Assembly: GCA_963573385.1 (NCBI GenBank)
Contig: CAUYLG010062032.1
Coordinates: 62,001-126,000 of the forward strand
From: Cacajao melanocephalus
Lineage: Eukaryota; Chordata; Mammalia; Primates; Pitheciidae
Length of the DNA stretch: 64,000 bases
Direction: 5' to 3'
A program made the position numbers and the translations under genes. Below are positions 37,659 to 49,692 of this stretch, piece after piece; within the stretch, counting starts at the first letter, position 1, and the number at the start of each line of letters is the position of its first letter. The notes beneath the pieces are model-generated. The model saw only the letters and a program-made list of their open reading frames with translations, did not search any database and was not told the origin of the DNA.

Positions 37659-38819
37659 ACTACTTCTTAAAATACACTTTTTAAATGACATATTTTTGTC
37701 ACTTCCTGTAGCTATTCTAGATAATGAGATTATTAAGTAGTTTTTTTGCATGTTTTTAAAATGTCATCTTTTCCTTGACTTCAGACACACTATTTCAAAA
37801 CTAAAAAATTTGAGAAAATACGTACACGTATGTTGGGATAGCTCAGTCAGGCAATGATTGTTTCAGTTAATGTTGAAAACTATGCTGTCTGAGTGTGAAG
37901 CAATAATCATGTTTAATGTAAAGCCAACTGTTCAAAATAACAACTTAAAGATGAAAGCTTTTTGTTGATAAAAGAACTCCTGCTATAGCCGTAATTTAAG
38001 CCAGTTCTTTCTTTAATTTTCCTCAGGTTATTCTGTTTCTCAGATTAAGTATCACTTTATTCAAAATTTTGCTAAGTATATTCTGTAGACCAAAAATCCT
38101 AGAGGATTTTCCATGGAAAAAGGTTTACATGGTTTAATAGATTTGGGAAGCCATATATAGCATATCCTCACCTTGAGAATTTACATGCACAAGGCAATCT
38201 AAAGGCTTTCCAATGTCCACTAGTAATGTTTAGCCTAGAATTTTTAGAACTCATTTGACTACAGTACTGTCTTCCTTATGATGTCTGTTAAAAGTCACAG
38301 AAATGGTTTTCTTCAGTCCTTGCCTTGTCATAATAGCTATGAATATTATATTATATGAATTAAGAGTTTGCTGGCTATAATCAATTTTCATGGCACTTAT
38401 TCTTAATAAATCGATTCACTGCTGCCTCATAAAGTGGAAATTGGCAGTTCTCATAGACTTCTAGGTACACATACAATGTCCTTCTTATTTATATGTAAAC
38501 ATATGTCTATATGTTTTTAGCAAGGTCATACATATAAAATAATTTCAAGATATTTCAGAGTATTCATTCTCCATTTTAAATTTGAATCTGACAAATTAGT
38601 TTGCCTTAACAGACCTAGAAATTTAAAGTGAAAATTAAAAATAAATTCAATAAGATAAGGATAAACAAACATTGACCTAAGGCCATGAAAAGCATGAGAA
38701 AAAATGTACAAGTGGAGGCTGCCCATGATAGTTGCTGGTAAGTTTTTGCTTTTTATTAATTTAGAAAAAGGAACAGAATTATAAACCTGCTTTCAGATCA
38801 TTCAGTGAAGATGAGCAAT
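37659..38819. other. Unassigned AT-rich sequence
   Basis: No recognised gene or repeat between the two copies of the duplication, up to the L2 at 38820. Confidence 0.5.
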
Positions 38820-39852
38820 TGAGCAAGCCTTTCTGCAAGCTCACATCACATCTACCCATCTCTGCCTCTGGACCCACATGCTCTGGCTTCTGTATGATTT
38901 CTTTGAATAAACTGAACATGATCGTATTGAAATTGTGATCTAAATCCCACTTTCTCTCACCTTTTCAAACTATCATTACATCATCTCTCTTCAGTACCAT
39001 CAATTTTTCTCTCTCTTCTGGAACATGCCTAGGATTGCTGTTATTACTCCCATCTTAAAAAAAGAAAAGAAAAGAAAAGAAAAAGAGACAATGAGAGAAA
39101 AACAATCAAATTTAAAAAAAGAATAGTCCCTTGATCCAACATTCTTTTTAGTTTCTGGCCTACTTTTCTGCTTCCCTCAGACAAAGAACAAAAACAAACT
39201 AACTCAGGAACACTAGAAAGAGCTATTTGTAGTTGTTGTTTTCATTCTCCTTCCCTAATTCATTCTCAGATCCCACAAAAATTCAAGCTTCCTCCTCACT
39301 ATAGTGAAAGTCACCAGTGACTTCCATATTATTTACCTCAGTACGGCCCCTTGGCCCATCTCGAAGTCCTCAGAGCTCTTTTCCTATAACTTTCCTTCCC
39401 TATCCTCCTCTCTTCCAGTCATATTGGCCCTTTGGCTGTTCCTCAAACATGCCAAGCCTCCTCCATTCTTAGGGCATTTGCAGCTGGTGTACCTTCTGCC
39501 ACACATTCTCTTCCTCAGATATTCTGAGCCCATTCTTCCACTTTCTTTAGGTTTCTGATCAAATGTCACCTCATTAATGAGACTATCCTTTACCACTTAA
39601 ATAAATTAAGCACCATGCACTTTGACATTTCCTATTATTCTGTACTCTGATTTTTCTCAGTAACACTTATCAATTGAATAAATACACATTAGTTAGCTGT
39701 TCATTTGCTTTTGTCTTTCATGTACTTTATACCTATAATGTGAGTTACACGTGGCAGATATTTTGTTACTGTGTTCTTAGCTACTCCTCAATTGTAAAAT
39801 AGAGCCTGGCATACAGTAGGAAATTATTGCATGTTTGCTGATTGGATGAATG
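38820..39852 (+). mobile_element. L2, RT-region remnant plus 3' end
   Basis: TTGCTGTTATTACTCCCATC and GAAAGTCACCAGTGACTTCC correspond to parts of L2 ORF2 (the latter to a K-V-T-(N/S)-D-L motif). GCTGTTCCTCAAACATGCCA, TTAGGGCATTTGCAG and GATCAAATGTCACCTCATTA are the 3' region, and AGAGCCTGGCATACAGTAGG near 39802 is the tail. Internal deletions are evident. Its last ~75 bases form the left part of duplication copy B. Confidence 0.75.
39057..39085. repeat. (AAAAG)n short tandem repeat
   Basis: Runs of AAAAG units within the L2 at a lysine-rich/A-rich point after CTCCCATCTT. Likely expanded from an A-rich L2 segment. Confidence 0.9.
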
Positions 39853-40106
39853 TGAGCACATATCAAGTGTCTGGTATACATAAAACATGTTGAGCATTAA
39901 ATAACTAATTATTAGTAAGGTACAGGTCTACTGATCTTTGTAATAGTGCTAAAATGGCTAAGAGTACTAGGAAGACTTCATGGATGGCTTTGAACTTACT
40001 CCTAAAAGTCTGATAGGATTTCTACACATGGAGATTTTGAGGAATTTCAAGCACATAATAAACAAGAAATGAAGGTAGGAAAGTATTGAGGAAATAATGG
40101 CTAATG
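39776..40106 (+). repeat. Local duplication, copy B (331 bp)
   Basis: Source-like copy of 37273-37627. Its first ~75 bases are the native 3' end of the L2 at 38820-39852, and the rest is unique flank. Reverse frames in both copies share the same peptide pattern (AIISSILSYL...CLKF-KIS-CR-P), which is simply the duplicated DNA. Confidence 0.92.
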
Positions 40107-40189
40107 TATTTTGTCTAAAGCAAGGGGAAGTACGATTAGGAATGAAAAGAAGCAAGTAGAATATATTGGGGGAAAAACTAGCCCAAATA

Positions 40190-40262
40190 TAAATTATATG
40201 TATGTATGTTTATATATATATGTATATAATAGGTACATACATATGTATGTGTGTGTATACAT
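40190..40262. repeat. (TATG/TA)n microsatellite, partly palindromic
   Basis: Alternating TATG, TA and TG units, including GTACATACATATGTATGTG, which is self-complementary in part. Located 84 bases right of duplication copy B. Confidence 0.88.
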
Positions 40263-40382
40263 ATCCTGTTGTAGCATAAGATCGTCAAAGATAAAGGCCT
40301 CTAATTATTTACTTAAGTAAATTAAGTTAACACTTAAGATTATTCCTTCTACCTGGTAGGCATTTAGTAAAAAGTTAGTGCA

Positions 40383-40843
40383 TGCTATGGTTCGAATGTG
40401 TCCCCCAAATTTCATGTGTTGGAAATATAATCCCCAGTGTGACAGTGTTGAAAGGCCTTTAAGGGGTGATTGTATGATGAGCACTTTGCCAAGGGTGTAG
40501 AATAGCAAGCAGAACAGGGATTCATGAGGGGATGTTTAGAAAATCAAAATGTAATTGATGAATGGATTAATGGATTATCATGGGAGTGGAACTGGTTACT
40601 TTATAAGACAAGGAAGAGAGAATTGAGCAATCACATTAATGCATTCAGGCAGGCCCTTTGCCACGGGATGCTCTGAGCCTTCTTGGGACTTTGCAGAGAG
40701 TCTCCCTGAACAAGGAGGGTTTCACCAGATGTTCCTCTTCAACCTTGGCCTGCTCAGCATTCATAACTGTAAGAAATAAATTCCTTTTCTTTATAAATTA
40801 CCCAGTTTCAGGTATTCTGTTAAACAGAAAACAGATTAAAACA
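40383..40843 (+). mobile_element. MaLR solo LTR (MST/MLT1-type) with perfect target duplication
   Basis: Starts TGCTATGGTTCGAATGTGTC and ends AACAGATTAAAACA, so it keeps the LTR TG...CA termini. Internal phrases: CATGTGTTGGAAATATAATC, AGTGTGACAGTGTTGAAAGG, CCTTTAAGGGGTGATTG, GTAAGAAATAAATTCCTTTT and AATTACCCAGTTTCAGGTAT. Flanking GTGCA at 40378-40382 and 40844-40848 is an exact 5-base target duplication. At 461 bp it is a little long; a segment near 40475-40550 does not match the consensus and may be a small insertion. Confidence 0.9.
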
Positions 40844-41079
40844 GTGCACTCATAAAGGAAGGCAACTTTGGGAGTAAAAATACTAAGCTAAAATCTTGAA
40901 AATGTACATTGTGGAGATATTATGAAGGTTCTTTAAAGCTGATTGGCTTGAGTTTATAGACAGGAAGGGAAACTTAAACAAAATTTTTGAACACGATGGT
41001 TACAATTCAGCTTGAACTTTAGAGAGCTGAATCTAGCATCATAGATTTTATTACAGCAGGGAGATTTCGGGATAGGGAG

Positions 41080-41560
41080 GCAATGCGGGCGATAAATCCA
41101 ATAGGTATTTCTGACTGATTAAAAGGTGATGAGTAGTGAAGTGGAGTGGAATAAATGAAGACGGAAATGAGGGGACACAAATGAAGGCTACTGTTTAGGT
41201 CTCAGCGATAAGACAGCAGTTTATATGTTTAAGGAACATCCCTATAGAGCATTAATCATGACAACAGGATTTTAGACTGAGAGATTTACAGAATGGTGGA
41301 GCCATTGCCAGAAAAGGGGAATATGAACTTTTTTTTTTTTTTTTTTTTTTGGTAAAAAAGATGTTTGGAGGTCTAGACACCCGAGCTGAGGGTGCTTTTG
41401 CCATCTAGGTAGAGCTGTTTAAGAAACCACTGTTAAAAAATGTTTGGATTTAAGGGAAAAGGTCAACACTAAAGACTTAGATGTTGGATTCATTTGCAAA
41501 TAATACATGATTATTCAAATGGTTCTTTTTGAGATATAGTAGAGTGGAGGGAAGAAGAAA
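41080..41560 (-). mobile_element. L2 internal fragment (reverse strand), copy 1
   Basis: AATGGTGGAGCCATTGCCAG, then (after a T run) GATGTTTGGAGGTCTAGACA and TTGCCATCTAGGTAGAGCTG match antisense L2 (GATGGTGGTGCCATTTACTG..., AGATGCCTATTAGACATCCA..., GTGGAGATGTCGAGTAGGCA). Strongly diverged. Confidence 0.55.
41329..41350. repeat. Poly-T run (22 T)
   Basis: Uninterrupted T run inside the reverse-strand L2. No Alu or L1 body is attached on either side, so it is either an in-place expansion or the tail of something very short. Confidence 0.9.
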
Positions 41561-42329
41561 AATTTCCAACAAACTAGCTTTTGAATTCATGTAGATGTGA
41601 TCTGTCAGTGAAACTCTGTAATAGGAATATCAGCAGAAGCATAAAGACAGTGAGTCAAGAGAACCTGTGAATGAAGAATTAGCAAAATTTGAGCTGACGA
41701 GTAAGTGGCAAATACAATCAAATGACAGTTAAAAATAAACAACCTCCACATAGGGAAAGAGCTTAATCATATCATGGTAGTAGTCTTTCTAGGATTACTA
41801 CAGGGTGAACCTCCACTTTTTAATTTGTTATACAAGACGATCTGCTAAATATGAATTGATGTTAGCCAATATTCACTGGGCATTATTTTGTGCCAAGTAC
41901 TTAAAGTTTGCTAAACTGATTTCTGTGTCTTAAGATGCATTTCTGTCTACTTATCAGTTATGTAAGCAAGAAAAGAATAAAGACATGCATTGCTTGTGAT
42001 GCCAGAAATATCTGTATATTCCATTACATACAACATTGTGCCAGGGGGTTGGTGTGGCTCCTGGAGGTAAATGTAACAATTCAGAAGGGAGGTGTTAAAT
42101 GAGTTTTCTTAATCAAGGAATATGTACCCTCTCCTTTGAACCCTCCACGGGTGGGAGAGGATGTCAATAGGAAACTATGAGAAGGGCTTTTCTGGAAGTT
42201 GTAGCTAACTGTAAACAAAAACTCACAAACAAAATTTGTACAAACACAGCATAAATTATATTAGCAGAAGATGAAGCTGAATCAGAGATCAGGATTTTTA
42301 TCACGAGTCTTTTTCTACCCTGATGATGA
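41561..42329. other. Unassigned sequence between two L2 pieces
   Basis: No repeat recognised with confidence. It may include decayed L2. Confidence 0.4.
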
Positions 42330-43040
42330 AGAGTTAGAACACTATCCTTTAAGGAGAGGGCTTTAAACAGAGGAGAAAGACGATCTAATTTGCACTTTAT
42401 AAATATCCCTGGCCTCAGTGCATTGAGTAAAATGGTGGCAGTGGTAGAGTGGCAGGGAGGATCTGAAGAATTGGGAAGGGAATTGCAATCATCCAAAAAT
42501 CCAGGAAAGAGATTAGGGTCATCTCCTCTAGATTACCGGCAGCGACATAGAAAGTAGACAGATTTCAAAAGTAAGTTCACTGGATTGGTAATTGCTTAGA
42601 TGTGAGAATGGGGGCAAATGACGCAATAACATTTAGCCATCTAGCTTGAAAAAATATGTACATAGAACTGAAATCTACAAGATAGGGAAAGTGAGAGCAG
42701 GAGTATATCTGAGAAAAAAAGTAATGAGGTTCCTTTTGGATATGTGGAGTCAAGGATGTTAATAACCATTCAAGAGAAGGTGCTTACTGGACTGGTATGA
42801 AAGGGATTTGGAACTCAGGAAAGAGATCAAGGTTGAAGATTATGGAACTGATATAATTTAAATAGGTATGGAGGTTTTAGCAGGAGATGAGACTGACTTT
42901 AGGAAAAGTACAGAGGAAAAAAAAAACAAGATGGGATAGAACCCTAAGAATACAAAGGTTTCAGGAGAACACAGAGGTATCTAAAAAGAAACTGCCAAGG
43001 ACATGGGATAATAAGCAAACCTGAGATTCATAAGGTGATG
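42330..43040 (-). mobile_element. L2 internal fragment (reverse strand), copy 2
   Basis: GGGCTTTAAACAGAGGAGAA, ACGATCTAATTTGCACTTTA, AGGGAATTGCAATCATCC, GATAGGGAAAGTGAGAGCAG and GAGATGAGACTGACTTTAGG match antisense L2 in order. It overlaps in L2 coordinates with copy 1, so these are two L2 insertions or an old duplication. The 110-codon reverse frame at 42164-42496 lies partly here and is not an intact L2 protein. Confidence 0.6.
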
Positions 43041-45216
43041 TTTACAAACTGAAAGGCACAAAGATATTGAAGGAATCAATGAAAGTGATGGAATAACACT
43101 AATTGAAAATTGTGGCTGTATACTAATAGCAGTGGGTGATGGGAGTAAGGAATTATATAGGAAAGAGAATAAGCCTAATTCTGACTATAGCAAACCTTTG
43201 AGTTAGATGAAAGCATAGTGTAAGTTTACATAGATAAACAGCTATACATAAATGATGGCCGTATGGATAGGTAGGTAGACAGAGGTGTCCGTTCCACTGC
43301 ATGTCCTCACACATGTTCATGACTTTATAATTGTTTACCACTTCCTCATTTTGTACTACAAGTTGTGTGACGAGGCTTGCCTTGTCTATTCCTTAGTGTA
43401 GCCTATGATATGTAATAATAATTCATATCATAACTGTAAAATTATAAATATGAGTGATAATATATTGAAATATTCAGAATGCTTTATTTATTAAAAATTA
43501 AATTTATTTTTTCTGGTCATTTAGGAATCATTTTGAAATTTTAGTCCAAAATTGCATATTTTGATTACATGGGAAAAGTTGTATAAAGCAATTCAGAACT
43601 TTGTTAGTCCAACATAAACACAATTTGGGGCTTTTTAACTTTTTGGAAATTTTCTAAATGGTGATTCATGCTTTGAGGTGCTCATAGCAAAAATCACAAA
43701 TTCTTTGTGTTTTAGTATCACTGATACCTCCAATACACTGGGTACATTTCTACAGCACACCTGGCACTTTTGAAAATGTTATGTCACATCTAAACAATTT
43801 TTTTGAATTCTAGTCCTATGGAATCACTGGTGCAGAAGGTCCCTTGGTAAAGCTTAGGTCTGAAATAATTGCATGCTTCTTTTCCTCATAATTTGGACTC
43901 CCATGGTTTATAGCTACTTGGCATAGTCCCGAAACCTTCCCTTCAGCCAGCTTGCTACTCCAGATGGCATTGCGTTTCTGAAAAAGCTGAGTCCTCTGGT
44001 CATTAGAGGAAAACAGCATTTACTTATAAGTCCTTCTCTAGTCTGCCTTACCCCTATTATTCACTTCATTGATCCTGAATATAAGGTTCGTAGCTATTGA
44101 TATTCCAGAACAGTAGTAGGCAATTCTAAAATTCTCTAGACTAATTATTTTAACAAGTAAAATGCTAATCATTTTTTTTTCAAAATTTTGAAATGAATAA
44201 ATTTTCAAAATCATGTTAGTTGCATATCTACATGGATTCTGTAAATGTCAAGTTAATCATAAAATTCACTTTTTATGTAGCTTGCACTGTAAGTCGTTTC
44301 TTATTGGAGAACATGATTTATTCTTTTTCCTTTTTATGGAATTGTATTCTTGATAAATTTGAGCTCATGTATTAAAGGTTTCTAAAGGAAAATTTACTCA
44401 TGCACACAAGCCTTCAGAAAACACATTTAATCAATTAGATATATTTAATCAGTTGTTTTTGTGAATCTCACATTCTCAATTATTCATTTTAACCAGTCCA
44501 CCAAAACCCAGAAGATTGGTCCCCATCCCGGCATCTAGTCATTCCCTCAAAATGGAGTATTCAGCTGTATATCTAACTTTATAAAACTGAAAGATGAACC
44601 CAAGCCAGTAGAGTAGCTTTATAAAAGGTACTTCAATTTTCATTAAAAATTTTAATTATTTAATCATTTCTGGCTTCAGTCTTTCTGCAAAGTCAACCAG
44701 CTTCAAAATATATCTTGCTCACTATAATTTCAAGTGAGACTTTTCAAGTAGTAAGAGCAAAAGTAAAGGTTTTTGGAAATTTAGAGAACTAACAATATTT
44801 TCTTTAGAACCACCCACATTTATTTCATTTTTAGTTGCATTTTATTCTAAGTGATTCTTGCAGTAAATAATCATGAGCATGATGCCTCTTCTCAGTAGTC
44901 CTTCTGTAGGTACCTCCAAAGGCAGAGGAATTCATGCAGGTTTTTCTGTCTGCCTTCTGTTTGCATGAAATAACATTAATACCCAATGTGTCTATCAAAA
45001 ACTGCAAGATACATTTTGAAGTTCATTAAAGTTTACCACCATATTGTTTAATGAAATATTACAAAGTGGCCTTAAGGTAGATTTTTAAGAACAACACGAT
45101 GTCCTGATGAGCATAACATTCCTGTTAACAAAGGTATTTATCTCTTAACTTTATTGATATGATATCTCAAACTCTCACAAATAGAAGGATTTGGCCTCTT
45201 GAGTCATTAACATATA
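43041..45216. other. Unique AT-rich sequence
   Basis: About 2.2 kb with no recognised transposon, gene or RNA. Frames of 62-67 codons at 43153 and 43816 (reverse) have no domain. Confidence 0.5.
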
Positions 45217-45546
45217 CAGTCATGCTTTGCTAGATAACAGGGATACTTTCTGAGAAATGCATCATTAGGCAATTTCATCATTGTGTGAGCATTAGAGTGT
45301 ATTTACAGAAACCTAGGTGGTGTAACTTACTATACACTTAAGTATATGGTACAGCTTATTCCTCCTAGGATACATACCTATGCAGTTAGTTACTGTACTA
45401 CATAGTATAGGCAGTTGTAACACAATGATATTTGTGATCTAAACATGGAAAAGGTACAGTAAAAGTACAGTAATACAATCTTATGGGACCACTATCATAT
45501 GTGTGGCCCTCTTTTGGCCAAAGCATCATTATGTGGTATATGATCA
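45217..45546 (+). mobile_element. MER2 (Tigger-type TcMar element)
   Basis: Begins CAGTCATGCTTTGCTAGATA, then TTCTGAGAAATGCATCATTA, GGCAATTTCATCATTGTGTG, CAGTTGTAACACAATGATAT and TCTTATGGGACCACTATCAT, and ends in an inverted copy of the start. It is flanked by TA on both sides (45215-45216 and 45547-45548), the standard TcMar target duplication. 330 bp, close to the family length of about 345. Non-autonomous; no transposase. Confidence 0.9.
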
Positions 45547-45594
45547 TAGGTGAAAATTTTCCACTGACATACCCATTTTTAGTATTTTGGTAAA

Positions 45595-45720
45595 CTGGCC
45601 TAACAGTTATTTGTGCTCTATGTGCACAAGGTAAATTATATTATCCCATTTTTATAGATGAGGAAATAGTTTTAAAGAACTTAAAGCACTGCCTTTGCTT
45701 AAGACCAGTGGTACTCTCTT
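45595..45720 (+). mobile_element. MIR fragment
   Basis: TTATATTATCCCATTTTTAT, AGATGAGGAAATAGTTTTAA and AAAGAACTTAAAGCACTGCC resemble the central MIR core (CCCCATTTTACAGATGAGGAAACTGAGG). Confidence 0.6.
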
Positions 45721-46959
45721 GCATTATAAGCCAGAGATAAAAGAAATTAATAAGAAAAAAAAATCAAAGGACAAATCCATAACAGTTTACTTCAGCCAAT
45801 GAGTGGTTATATCTAGTTTTATGTTGTAGAAAGAGAAGTCATTTCATGTTTTGAGGAGAGAGCTTGAGTGAAAACTGTGGAAAATAATCAGCACGTCACA
45901 GCGGGTATGCATTCACCTCCTCCCTTCTCCTTTAGTAAATGAGTCTGAACACTGGTTGTAGATTGTATTGATCATATATTAAAATGACAGATTGCCTCCA
46001 CATTAGCTTGCACACAAGTCTCTTAATGAAACCCACTGTAACTTGTCAGATGCAACCTAAGAATTGAACTAGACATTGATGGACAAGACCTTCCACTAAC
46101 CATTGGAAACATGTAGATTCTCCCTGATTAAATTGATGCCTCTGACTTTAATGAGTTGCTATTGATTGGGCATTTACTGCTACAATATATTATTATATTG
46201 CTGTTCACAGTGCCATAGTTAAGAGGTTTTACGCATTTCTGCTATAAATCATTTTTAGAAGCTTATAGCTCAACCAAAAAATATGCCAGTGATATGATAC
46301 ATAAGATGTAAAGCCACTTTGACTGCAAATTATTTTCCACAATTAAAAAATTATGTGTATATACGTACATTTAGTAACCTCAATCTTCTATGAATAACCC
46401 AGACAATGATGACCTGAGGTAATCTGTGAATTGTATGAATATGCAATAAAAAGTTCTTGTTAAAAATAAGTTTTAATATAATATGCTTTACTGATCTAAC
46501 TTATAAGACCACAAGAAACAGGCCTAAAAATAGTGAATGAAATATTATATGTTCCCAGTTTCTCCCTGAGTTTTAATCATGGAGTAGAAACTCAGTACTT
46601 AAGCTAGTTTGATATACACCATAATAATTAAAGTAGTAACAATGTTAAGACAAAGATAATTTTGAACTAAAAACCTGGAGAAACTGACATCTGTCAATTT
46701 ATTCTAAATATTTTTTCTGAGAACATTTAAACATACACAAATAGTCGTTTTTGTTTAAAATGTAAAGTGTGTACTTTGAAGTACATTTTTATTTAAAAGG
46801 AATATTCCTGTCTTTAATTGTTGATAGAAATACCTTTTTTCTGCATTTCACTTATGAATATGATACAATTTTAAGCACCTTGTACTTTATTTCTCTGGAG
46901 TAGACATATAAATATTTGCTGAATGCTTTAGTGTATGGATGAAAGAAAGGGATGAATGA
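45721..46959. other. Unassigned sequence, possible L2 tail at right
   Basis: No clear repeat. The right end (about 46870-46955: AATATTTGCTGAATGCTTTA and GGATGAAAGAAAGGGATGAA) weakly resembles an L2 3' tail. Confidence 0.4.
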
Positions 46960-49692
46960 TGAATAAAAATTATGAGAATCTTGATTTTATCTTTTCATTT
47001 CTAATTACATTGTGAATACCACTTCAATCAGAATATCAGTTTCTGCATTTAACACTTCAGTTCCGTATCTACCTTTCAGAAACAAACAGTTTTAGAGCAC
47101 TTGAACCATTGTTTGTGGGTACCATTCAAGATATATTTTGGAGTTCTTGGCCAGACAAGAATACGGTGATCTACTCTGGGACTTCTCTTATATTCTCAGA
47201 GATTTTAGTGTGTTTAGTGGATTTTTAAGTGTCTCCAGGAAACCAAAATCAACAACATAGCTTCTTTGGACCAAATAGGTAAAATCTAAACAAGGTAGAG
47301 TTTGCTTGTTGCTTAAAAAGCATATTTTAGCAATTAATTAAGCCTTTTTTTCAGTATATCATGTATAATATAATGGTTTACATCATTGCTAGGTATTTTT
47401 AATATAGATGGAAGTTTGGTAAATCATGTTGCATTAACGACTACATAAATGTCACTATATACAATAAACTTTCATTGTTTCTGATTATGAGAAAATATTT
47501 CATCCATAAAAAGTATGCTATTTTATGTTTCACAATAACTGTAAAATGGCTAGTTATATTGATTGTATTCTGTTTGATCTTTTGATTTTTTGAATTAAAT
47601 GAAGACATCATTTAAATGGGATTATTAAGCACAGCACTCCAGGGACAATGGAGGTGACTGATTCTGACAAAACTTTTCAATGTTTTTAAAGTATATATGG
47701 GTATACATCAAGAATAATATGCTTCTTTGCCTGACATATGGTTTTCAGTAACATCTTTCAATTGCATATCTACTATAGTTTTAATTCAATAAAATGCAGG
47801 AGATGCATAAGAGGAGAGTACAACAATTTGTAATTAAGCTGAATGATATCTACAGTTCATAGACCCACTAATCTGTACAATTCAAGAAAAAAAAGGAAAA
47901 GACTTATTCAGAGAATGTAGCTTATCTTTGTCATGGTCATGAAAGGAACAAAATAGGGAGTTGCAAAAAATTAGAGGGCCAGGTTCTCTACACACTGAAA
48001 TCAATGGAAATTTTACAGTAGAAGTGTCTGAGCCAGATTGTTTCTCTCCCAGCCAATCCGGTTCACTGAGCTATGCAGCTTTGATAATTGCCAGCAGTAT
48101 TGAAGTGGGGCTGAATATTATTCTAGTCCTACCCACAGGCAGAAAAGGTAGGCTGAGTGAGAAGAATCTTAATGGAGCATTTAAATAAGTGTCTCCATAA
48201 TGATCTTCTCAATTTTTGAATAATATTTAATATATTAAGGGTATTTTTCTCACACTGTGTGAGAAGTCATAAAAGGTAGAGTCCTATTAATGCTAATTCC
48301 CAAGACTTTAGAAAATAATGTTTTCTTGCAGTCATTTTGTAGACCATAAGAGAACTGATTAGGTCTTCAATCTATGATGATAGTCTACAGAAATATGCCA
48401 TTTTTTTTGTCTTATCTCTCTTGATAGTTTATGTAAAGTTTGCTATGTATCAGTAAACTCTATCATTCTCTGTTTTCCTTTTTGGGGTTAAATCTTCTTA
48501 AAATACTATTATTTAAGAGAAAAGACAATGCAGGAAAAGGAAAATAAAAAAAAAATGAAATGAAAAGCAGGGCACAGAAAGGAGAAAATGAGAGGAAAAT
48601 AAGCCTGAAGAAGAATTTAAAGAAAAGAAAATAGATTATGTGCAGCTATCAATTTCTAGTGTGCAGAAAAGGAAATTGTCCTCATGAATTATCTCCTGCC
48701 TGTACCTCCTTAGAGCTCTCAACTACTGATTGAATGCTCTAATCCTAGTATTTACATTATTTTCTTCACTTATGTTAATAATTCAGGCTCAGACTTTGAC
48801 CTGTCATCCAAAAGAGGGTTAATTCTTAACTTCAGTTCTTTCTGTCTGAGTTAAGTAAATTTCAAAACAATGCAAAGGCTGTAGGTCTGCATGGAGTGTC
48901 ATGTAATTGTATCTTCCCTCTCAGAGACCTGAGCTATGTTAGCTAACCCATCATCATTTTTGTTTATAGTCAAGTATGATAGGTATGTTTTCTGGCCTTC
49001 AACAATGCTGTATCCATAACACTCCCAACTAAAAGCATTGCTATAGAAAGAAAAAGGGATGAGGAAAGTAGTTACCACTTACATTGTTCTAGGATTTTTA
49101 TTTTCATCCTTTGCTTAAAATAGGCATACTTGTAATATAAAACAGCTCCTCTAATGTATAATGAGGTACAAAATGTACTGTTCATGAAAAATTGATACAT
49201 ACAAACCCTTTCACTAAACCATAACACAATTCATCCATTATTAGAAGTCCAACTTAAGATGCAGATATTTTCCTCCGGCTGGGAGCCAAGGCTTTCAAAG
49301 ATTGAACTAGAAAGAGAAAATTGTTTTTTGCCTGTGACAATGTGTGGAAACATTTGTAAAGGGACCTATGTAAGAATGTTTTTGGAGAAAACCTTTGGTC
49401 ATCCAGAACCTCTTTTTTTTTTTTTTTAAATCTTTCAAGCTCATAAAATCTTACTTTGTTCTAAGTTTCTCCAGTTCTAGAATCTAGCATTAAGATGCAC
49501 ATTAACTTAAAGAGAAGAAGCGAGACTTGGAATATGCCGGTCGAACAAATACAGGAAGAATTCTCTAGATTAAAGCAGAGACCAGTGAGTTCATTAGCAG
49601 CAGCTGCATTTATACGTCAAGTTCCTTTCGGTAGCGGATGACTCTTGGTCCTTCCACATTGTGCAATGTAGCAGTTAAAGGCAAGAACCCTA
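46960..49692. other. Unique sequence without recognised transposons
   Basis: About 2.7 kb with no recognised repeat family. It contains a purine-rich block (48514-48640), a T run at 49412-49427 and an unusually CpG-rich patch for this window at 49520-49640. The 75-codon frame at 47961-48188 has no known domain. Confidence 0.5.
48514..48640 (+). repeat. Purine-rich tract
   Basis: About 125 bases in which pyrimidines are rare (for example AGGAAAAGGAAAATAAAAAA and GGAGAAAATGAGAGGAAAAT). Not a pure tandem. Mirror-symmetric purine runs can adopt triplex structure, but I see no perfect mirror repeat. Confidence 0.7.

Noticed and set aside
49412..49427. T run as the tail of a reverse-strand retrocopy
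   Set aside because: No processed-pseudogene or SINE body follows on the right; simple homopolymer.
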